Shown: positions 56,394 through 64,000 of the stretch, piece after piece
How the letters are laid out: the number at the start of each line of letters is the position of its first letter
Position numbering within the stretch: position 1 is the stretch's first letter
NCBI GenBank assembly: GCA_025765615.1
Contig: JAIVFJ010000224.1
Coordinates: 1 to 64,000 of the forward strand
Origin: Zopfochytrium polystomum
Lineage: Eukaryota > Chytridiomycota > Chytridiomycetes > Chytridiales > Chytridiaceae
Length of the DNA stretch: 64,000 bases
Reading direction: 5' to 3'
Notes under the pieces: generated by a model
Told to the model about the DNA's origin: nothing
The model's input: only the letters and a program-made list of their open reading frames with translations
The model's database searches: none
Made by a program: the position numbers and the translations under genes

Positions 56394-59300
56394 ATGGATG
56401 ACTCGTCATTGAAAGCACTTCACTTCGTGACGCGTTCCGGCAGCGCACTGACCCTCCACCCTCCTTTCGATCGTACCATCCGGAAATACGTCCTTACAAA
56501 TCTGTCCAGCGAAGTTGACGCAGTGGTCGTGACTGCGTCGCCAACGGAGCCTGACGCGTTCGTGCAGGTCCTGAAGTCCCAAAGCAACGGACAGGTCAAT
56601 ATACCTGTAGGGTCAACAGATGTTGAGGTCAGGTGTGAAGCATCAGACGGCAGCGTCTCTGTAACAGTCGTTCACGTTACAAGGCCTTCACGTAAGTGTG
56701 TGCGAACGTTTTCGCTAAGGTCACAATTAAAGCAACGGTGCTATCCCGCAACCACGCAGCGAGCGACGCGACTCTCGGGTCGTTCAAGTCTTCGACTGGA
56801 GTACTCTTCCCAGATTTTCATCGACTCGAGCTCGACTACGTCCTTCGCGTCGGTGAGTGCCGCGAGATCGCGGCCCCACGGTATCTGATTTCCCGTGTAA
56901 GGTGCAACCACCGATAGAGTCGTTTTCCAGCCGTCAGCGACGGACCCGAAGGCAACTGTTAGCATGAGCAAAACGTCACTCGACGCGATTGGCTGCGAAG
57001 ACACGGATATCACTTGCACTGTCCGCTCAGCGAATGGTTCGGCTACAACAACATACACAGTTTGCGTTCGGAAAGGTAAGGCAGTGCTTTGATTTTTTCA
57101 GTCCACGTGTGAATGTTATATTCAGTAAAGAATGCGTTTGGTTTGGAGCAGAGCTGCCGCCCTTTGGGGATCTTCTTCAAGACTCAACCGTTGTTTCCCA
57201 GCAACACCCTCTGTGCGTCGTTTGCCTGAATCTGGTCTACTCGCCCCGTCGCCCACCTAACGCAGCCTGCAATCACGCGTTCTGCGAGCAGTGTTTCAGT
57301 CTGTTCCCACAACTTGCCCCAACACCTCCAAAGCCAAACGCATCGAACACGTGCCCCATTTGTCGAGCGGGCGGAGGCGAATGTGAAGCACCGCTGGATG
57401 ATGGGGGTGGGACAAGACGCGAAGCGCCTCCATCAAACAAGTTGGCATCAACTTCCGAGCAACCTCCCTTTCATGGCATCACCACTCGGTGTCCATTCTC
57501 CTGTCCAGAGACATCCGGTGCGACAATACCCTTGCAGAGCCTTGCTTCTCATGTTGCAAACGACTGCAAGGCCTTCGCTTCGCTTGCTAAAGCGCTTCGA
57601 GGACACACGGGCTGTTCGGCGTGCGCAGGATCTGCGTGGGCGTCCGCTGCTGTAATCTCCGGTGGAGGTAGTGGACCCGGCATTGCATGCGTTGCCCCTT
57701 GTGCAGCTTGCGGTCGAGCGGTGCGAGCAGATAGGATGGAAGCACATCAGGCGCACTGGTGCTTGGCGGCAAGAGATGGCGGAGGCGAGGAAAAGAACAC
57801 CGAGGTGCCTTCCGCCGCGTCGGGGACCGTTTCAAGAATGAAGCCGTGGGAAAAAACCTTTCTTTCTAAAAGCAAAGCCGCTGGAGAGGGCTGTACCAAT
57901 GGCAGCTATTCCGTTGACGCTTGCGCTAGCGCTGCCGAGGAGAAAAAGCGCACTTACGTGGCAATGTTAGATCGATGGCGGTCTGGAACGTACAAACTAG
58001 GGCCGGATGCTGTGGATATTCTCAAGGAATGCGCTTCGTGGGTATCCGCTGGAATGACGGCGACAGAGGAAAAGATTGGTGGTGTCGTCGGTGCAAACTT
58101 GCACGCAATGATGGGGTGGCTCGTTGAGGAGATCGATATGGTGGAAGACCTCCTAGGCAAGGAAGAGAAGATTTCAGCTGGAGCTGTGGGTAGAGAGGAG
58201 GAAAATGCAGCCGCAGCGGACGGGTTCATGAGTGACGAGGTGGACGGACTGCTTCTTGGACTTGGGGTTCCTCCGAGCGCATCCGATGCGGCCAAATTGA
58301 CGGCCATGGATAAGGAATACCACCGATTACTGGGACTGGGACACAATGATCAGGCGGCCGAAGTCCAAGGGCTCTATTCCTGGAAAGCTAAACAGGCAGC
58401 GTCGAAAACAAAGACAGAAACGGAATCTGTGGATATTGGAACTTTTGAATCGACACGAAATAGTTCGGTCGATTTAGCTATGAGCAAGTATGAGCAAGCC
58501 CTCAATGTTGAAAGGGAAAGCGGCGAAGTGCATTTTCACTTGGGTAGGTTGAACATAATATCAGGGAGTGCATCGCGGGCCGTTCCACACTTGAAGAAAG
58601 CCCTTGGACTGAAGCCTCTGTTGCCGAATGGCGAACTTTTCTTGGTAAGACTCCCTTCATGCTTGCTCCCCCAACCTTTCAGGCTTGATTGATATTAAAT
58701 TATGCAGGCGGTTGCTCTCGTTTTATCCACAGATGATCCCAAAGAAGCAGCTCTGAACGATCTTGTGGTTGCTCTTAAAGAGGCGAAACTAATGAGATCG
58801 GTACAGCAGTGGGCGAAGATAGCTTCTTTCGATTTTCGTTGCAGCAGCGGGTTGACTCTTGTCGATGACATTCACAACCCCATACACCCACTTTACTGCT
58901 TGCTTCCCCTCGCCCTGGCGGCGGGTCATATCCTACAGGGCAGTACCAAAGCAGCAATCGGAAGTCTGCAGTCGCAACTCGCCGACATACCTACACACGG
59001 AAATGCCGGATTCAGTAAGTCGGGATTCCAAAGAAATAGCCGAGCCACTGTCGGCCTACTGAAAGGTCTATTTGAGACGCGAAGGATAATTGGCCAACTT
59101 CTCATGGATCGACCCCAACCTCACTTGTTGGAATCCATTGATGCCTTCAACTGCAACAGCATCGTACCTGCCTCGCGTGCCCTCCTTGCAGACGGTTTGC
59201 AGAAACACAGCGCGCTTCTAACGCTGCTGGAGAAAATTGCCGAAACAGCGGCCTTCCGAAGGCCTTGCAGGCCGCTTCCCTTGGCTTGGGTCGGCCGCGC

Positions 59301-60470
59301 TAAGTTGGAGCTGGCAGAATTGGATGTGAAGGATAACTTAGGCAAGGTGGACGAGTCAATTGTATGCTTCGAGGCCGCCCTATCTGTGGAGGAATCAAGT
59401 GATATGAGAATTGCATTGGACCGGCTCCGCGGGTCGTGCGAATGGTTTGTTAAGTTAGAAAGGGAAGCCTCACAGCGGGATAAGTGGATTGGGGCCGCTT
59501 TGGCAGGGACCGCGGGAAGTAGCAAAAAGGAGGTGAAAAAAGCAGCTGGAGGCGGTGCTGTGGCAAAAAAACCTGGAGTGGGGCCGGTTGCGCAGCCAGG
59601 GAAGCGCCCAAATGTGGCGGACAAAAAGCCAGGAGCCAACCCAAAAGGGCAGGCTTTGCCAGGAATCACAGGGGGAGCTACGAAAAAACCAAATCCTGGC
59701 CAACCCGTTGGAGGCCCAACGGCGAAGGCAAATGCACCTAAAGCCAATGGAAATGTTGGATTCGGAACGCAGGCGACTCACCAACCGAAGACTGGGCCTG
59801 TAACAGTTTCGGCCCATGCTGAAACTAGTCCTGTTACGACCATCGCGCCTCTCGCGCCTCCACCCAGTCTGAATTTGAGCCGGGTCTTTGAGGCACGCAT
59901 TGGTCTGGCACGGGCTCTCACTCGCCGCTTGAACAGCAACCCGGCAACAGAAGGAGACCAAATTCAGCGAATTGAGGGGTTATACCGATCGGCAATCGAG
60001 ATAAATCCTACCTCTCACGATGCACATATCGAACTGGGGTATTTGCTTGAGCGGAGAGTCAGTCCTGCAGCCGCAAGGGCTGTTTACGCTGGTTTTCCGT
60101 TCCAAGAGATGGGAGACGCTACTCCACAAGAAGACGACTTGTTCTTGTATTCCGAGGCTGCAAGACTTCTTATGAAAGAAAAGCGGTCGGTGTGCGGGCG
60201 ATTGGAACCAAACTTGTCTGGCGTCTGAGTGCGGTGTTGGCAACTAATCCTCTAATTTTCTGGAATTTCAGGTATCAAGACCCAGTTTTGGAGAAAGCTC
60301 TCATCGCAGAAGGAAGAGCGATGGGAATGGCAACACTTGAAAAATATGTTGCAGCACTGGACGCCGCCAGCGAGTACAAGCTCCTCATGCGCGTGTACGC
60401 AGGGGTGAACAAGAAGGCTGTGGACGACCCAGACCTCGTGCCATTCTTCAAGGCGAAGTTTTGGATGTGA
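56394..60470 (+). CDS. Cadherin-like domains - RING - TRAF-like zinc - TPR protein (probable E3 ligase)
   Basis: Six exons: 56394-56691, 56760-56852, 56902-57075, 57152-58644, 58708-60185 and 60272-60470. All phases close at 1,244 residues. Residues 1-190 form about two cadherin-like beta-sandwich domains (LKALHFVTRSGSALTLHPPF, then VVVTASPTEPDAFVQV; second copy around LGSFKSSTGVLFPDFH and VRSANGSATTTYTVCV). A C3HC4 RING follows (about 212-260): CVVCLNLVYS, CNHAFCEQCF, CPIC. Two Cys/His clusters resemble TRAF-type fingers (CPFSCPETSGATIPLQSLAS; CVAPCAACGRAVRADRMEAH). The remainder carries TPR-like helices (MSKYEQALNVERESGEVHFH, ESIVCFEAALSVEES, IEINPTSHDAHIELGYLLER), with a Lys/Pro/Gly-rich linker at about 910-1000. 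RING plus TPR suggests a ubiquitin ligase with a substrate-binding scaffold. The last donor (GTCGGT) is weak but the join is in frame and the C-terminus helical. Confidence 0.78.
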
Positions 60471-60685
60471 TGTCAGTTCCCGGCCAGGCGGGTTACTGAG
60501 TGGGTGCGTAACGCCCCTACAATACTACAGGAGGTCAGATTCTGCGAATGTTTTGACTATTGAGAACTTTGCTTTGAGTTACCAGCCAGATATGTACAAT
60601 AATATTCACGTCGATTTGAATACCACCCAGATTGAAGTTTTCATAGGAGAGTAGCAAAGGATCGGGCTTCGGAAAGGGGTAGTAA

Positions 60686-61330
60686 CTAGTTCCCACGCAC
60701 ACGCACAGGGGATAAATTACGAGCCTGTTTAAGCACAACCCCTCCTGCCTTGACATCGTGCTCTTCACGAACTACACAGTGAGGACTCTGGCACTTGAAA
60801 ACTGAGGCTCTCCCAAATTGACAATATCGAATGCATTTGTCACATAATGAAGTCAAAAATGCCTCACTGGGATTGGAAAGAGGATGCAGATTTCTCCCCT
60901 TTCGGAAAGTCTTGATTTTTTCACGCTGACGTGCTGGAGCAAGTGCTGCGCCGAACGAGTCCCAGCTGGACAAAAAAAGTTACAGCATTAGATTTTCTAC
61001 ACAAAAAAATGGCAAGAGCATACCAGATACATTCCTCTGAGCCCTTTAATTGTGAATTCTGGGAGAATATAGGTGTGAAATAGTCCCAGGCAAGCATGTG
61101 AATGAGCCAGCTCCAGGGAGTATTTGTTCTTCTTCTGCTGAATTTGTCCAATCTCTCAAGATTGATTTGGAATATGCCTCCTTTCCATGAAACGTTGAGC
61201 CTCTAGCAGCTTCTTCTGTGCAGCCAATAGTTTCTGACTCATGCCAAGGCAGCTGCCTGTAGAACACTTGAAAGTGCAGTGATGTTTTTGGGCGGAACTG
61301 ACTGGTTGGCAGCAAGAGGCACACGTTACA
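60686..61330 (-). mobile_element. Relic of a Fanzor/TnpB-like protein (C-terminal part)
   Basis: The minus-strand frame 60972-60686 reads SWDSFGAALAPARQREKIKT, then HPLSNPSEAFLTSLCDKC, FKCQSPHCVVREEHDVKAGG and VVLKQARNLSPV, then stops. This matches the layout of the TnpB/Fanzor C-terminus: a '(N)E-x-x-TS-x-x-C-x-x-C' zinc-ribbon start, a second Cys pair, and the RuvC-III 'RD-x-(N/K)A' box, here EHDVKAGG. Upstream (61250-61030) fragments in other frames (LLAAQKKLLEAQRFMER; KNKYSLELAHSHACLGLFHT) look like preceding helices. Frame changes and stops mean it is not intact. Eukaryotic Fanzors are RNA-guided nucleases carried by transposons and are known from chytrids. The call rests on motif order alone. 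Confidence 0.5.
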
Positions 61331-61650
61331 AGACTAAAATTAAGTCTAAATATTAGAGAAACGACCAAAATCGATTCCTCTTTCTAATAGAGTCATACTT
61401 ATCATCTGAAAAAATGCAATGTGTTGTACCAAATCACAGTAAAGACAGAGGCAAGGAACCCAAACTATGACCAACACCTTATGTGAGGTACTTGAGAATC
61501 TCATACCAGCGTAATGATGAGGTTGTCTTTGCTACCTGGCGTGATCGACTTGAAGATTGATCAGCAGGTAAAGGAAGGAGTATGTCAATAATAGATTCAC
61601 AAAGAAAGCAAAAGGTCTTACAGTTTCAAGTGTAGGAGATTTTAATTTTC

Positions 61651-61920
61651 TTGTTTAATTCCTTCAACTATAAGAGATCTATTTGTACTTTCTTTCAAAA
61701 GTTATCATGTCCACTGTCCCATGGACATTTCACAGGGACAAATTTCAAGAGGCCATTTCAAAAGTATCTGCCAGATCTGTCGACATACAAGACAATAGAT
61801 ACATCACAAATATTGAAACTAAACTGGCATGCACCTTTGGAGTGGAAATATCCCACATCTTCTGGAAGATGTTCTCTGCCAAAACTTTCAGGCTTGTGCT
61901 GTTTTATCTCAGATGATGTC
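61651..61920 (+). other. Protein-like open frame, unrecognised (possible element remnant)
   Basis: A plus-strand frame reads STVPWTFHRDKFQEAISKVS, then VDIQDNRYITNIETKLACTF and GVEISHIFWKMFSAKTFRLV before stopping. Its composition looks like a real protein, but no start or family is evident. It lies among mobile-element relics. Confidence 0.3.
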
Positions 61921-62429
61921 CATCAAATACAGAGCTGGCTCTATAGGTGCTTCTGACACCCCATAAGCTGTGGTATCGGCGTGTCATCATCACTGGAAGA
62001 TGATTGAGCAGATAGGGCAGCCACCACCTTTTGGGTGATAAGTGGAACCTTCAACACTTGGTTCCCTATATTGGACAGGAGAAATTCGCCATCTGCTATG
62101 TCACCTAAAACTGAAGTCCAGCTGCACTGCAGGCGTTTGTAGGTGACAGCAGCAAAGTGGCAGTTTTTTTCCGTCTGATGACCCCACCACAAGTGGAATT
62201 CTTTTGCATTGCTACACAGTCCCCATCAGTAGCCACACAAGCGCTACTGCAACTCGACCCTCCCAGTCCATCTTCTTTGTTAACTGGCCTTCCCCAACCA
62301 CCGTTTTCACACCCACACCTTTCCCACTCCTCACTTCCCGCTACTCCACTTTCAATCCAGCGCCCTCCACACATCCCTGCTTTCAATCAATTGACGTGCC
62401 CCTCCTCCCTGCTGCCCTTGCTCATACCC

Positions 62430-62557
62430 ACCCATCCTTGACCTTTGACACTGATGGCTCCCTTTGCAATGAGGGCTTCATGGCTGGATCTGTTGTTTGC
62501 CACGAGCTTAACTTTGAATTTTCTTTCGCCCTCCCATTCACTAAATGTCATTTCTAA
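62430..62557 (+). mobile_element. Possible RNase H fragment of a retroelement
   Basis: The frame reads LTFDTDGSLCNEGFMAGSVV and continues CHELNFEFSFALPF. The TDGS...AGxxV pattern is that of the RNase H domain at the end of many non-LTR retrotransposons. Only this short piece is visible. Confidence 0.4.
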
Positions 62558-64000
62558 GAAATTTGATTCGTTTTCTACGAAACTCCCCCCCTTCCCCCTG
62601 TTAAAATTCGGGCTTGAGCGGAGCAATTGGGGGTCGAGTAGGAGGAGAAGCAGACGCATGAAGGAAGGCAGGACAAGTCAGGTTTTTTCTCCGATTAATT
62701 GTCCTTATTTTCTTGCAAGGGTATATTCCAACACTAACCTTTGCAAAAGCGCCTTTAAGCCAAATCTGCTTTAAAGAAACGGAGTGAGAGGATTTAAAAC
62801 ACCACTAAAACTGTGGCAGGGTAAGGAAAGGAACCTTATCCGGGGAGGCACTGCTGAGGAGTGTACTGGGGAAAACAAAGGGCTGCCAACAATGGCGAGA
62901 TGAAAGAAGGAAAACTACTTGGGCCCCATCCTAGAGCCTAACCATCTACTCTACCCTTGCGTGCCATGCGTGCCCTCCATGTGGTGCAGTGCACCACGCT
63001 CCTCTTCTCGTTGTCCAGATCTGTTTCGGATGAAAGTAGTCTTCGCAGCAGTTTGCCTCAACTCAACCAGTCCAAGCAGCATTTGGCTCTCAAAAACCAT
63101 ATGGTCTCGAAGGAGGCGGGCTGCTCAAATAAGGGACATGATCAGCCTGCATGGGTCCTTCTTCAGCAAGCGACTGGATTGTGGGTGTCAAAGTCAAATG
63201 TGGTGTGAAGGTTGTTGCTGGCCTCAAGCTCCCACTGAGTTCACTAAGACAGTACACTCTGCTGCTATTGGTGATGTTGGGACTCTTGAGTGCTGACAAC
63301 TGCACTGGCGTCCAGTCAATCGCTCCCCCCTGCGAACAGCATTTGAGTTCTGGATGCTGAGCTGCTGTGCTGGTGTTGCAAGCAAAGTTGCATGTGGGTG
63401 GCACCGCTTGAAAAGCTGAGGGTCTGAGGCTCCTAGTAACTGAGTGTGACGAAACCAGATAGGGACATGTTGTCAGTGGCCTTGTGCGATTCACACGCAA
63501 ACAACACATCTTGCAGGTCAGGGGTATTGACAGCAACAGGCATATCATTTGACATGGCTGGTTCCACTGCATCAGTGGACCTTACGCCCCTAGTGATGTG
63601 AGTACTCCAAGCTATCATGGCGCAGAGCTTCCCCCCCATGGGGCTCTCACCATCTGCAGCCACCAAAATGTCTGCGCTGGACTGAGAGACAAGCCTCGAA
63701 GCTGCTGGGCCCACCACACCTAGTGCTGCTGGAAGGACAGTCCCCAACCACACCAGTGGCGTCTTTTGCTGTGGCTTCCTATGCACTATGCAGAGATGGT
63801 GTTGGTGGGTTGGCACAGGCATCAGTCCTGTAGATCCTTTGTGGTTTTGTTGGAGGAAGGAAGGAGCAGTTAGAGCTTGGAAGTGAATAAAGGCTTAACG
63901 TTGCAGGATTGGGGGTTGTTTTGCCACTGCTGGGGTCTCCCCCTTTTCCTGGGTGTTGTTGGAGAGAGATTGAGGTGGCTTCAAGATGCTGTTATCAATT
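62558..64000. other. Gene-poor right end with unrecognised open frames
   Basis: Several open frames exist (for example minus 63433-63822, containing ADILVAADGESPMGGKLCAM and AIWSTHITRG-like sequence), but none shows a family I can name. The composition resembles the mobile-element relics to the left. The sequence continues past the window edge. Confidence 0.4.

Overview
The window is nuclear DNA from a eukaryote, most likely an early-diverging zoosporic (chytrid-like) fungus. The genes are interrupted by short GT-AG introns, mostly 56-220 bases. Several families point to fungi: a giant repeat protein resembling fungal DUF3712/Tag1 proteins, a PHO80-type cyclin, a DOMON-cytochrome b561 protein and a PKA catalytic subunit ending in the fungal style. 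Intergenic DNA is full of (GA)n, (TC)n, (CA)n, poly-A/T and poly-G tracts. I could not search databases, so the organism call is an inference.

Left part (1-27.6 kb): a partial acidic protein (minus strand), LSM12 (plus), a seven-exon PKA catalytic subunit (minus), a six-exon multi-membrane RING-H2 protein (minus), a piggyBac transposase relic, a six-exon TIR - protein kinase - Sel1-repeat protein (minus, with one single-base frame break), and a single-pass membrane protein of about 3,375 residues built from about 17 related modules (minus), part of which was recently duplicated in tandem together with an intron.

Middle (27.6-37.9 kb): a gene-poor, repeat-dominated block. It holds microsatellites, a dispersed ~180-bp repeat shared with position 10.1 kb, a composite repeat family carrying five GC-rich hairpin cassettes, a minisatellite, and an internally deleted Helitron-like Rep/helicase relic followed by a perfect 31-base hairpin.

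Right part (37.9-60.5 kb): compact housekeeping and regulatory genes. In order: a small conserved-looking protein, a PHO80-like cyclin, a GEMIN7-like Sm-fold protein, a SIRT7-type class IV sirtuin, a disordered acidic protein, a RhoGAP, a two-exon hypothetical, PTRHD1, an eight-exon transcription-type cyclin, a DOMON-b561 membrane reductase, a weak hypothetical, and a six-exon cadherin-like/RING/TPR protein. The last 3.5 kb contains mobile-element relics, including what looks like the C-terminus of a Fanzor (eukaryotic TnpB-like) protein.

The genes do not form an operon-like system. Themes recur: RNA processing (LSM12, GEMIN7, PTRHD1), cell-cycle and transcription cyclins, signalling (PKA, RhoGAP, TIR-kinase), ubiquitin ligases (two RING proteins) and chromatin (sirtuin). 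The most unusual item is the TIR-kinase-Sel1 fusion, whose layout resembles an innate-immune-style or cell-death signalling receptor. Exon models below were built by hand from reading frame, splice consensus and family alignment; every multi-exon model closes in phase unless stated.
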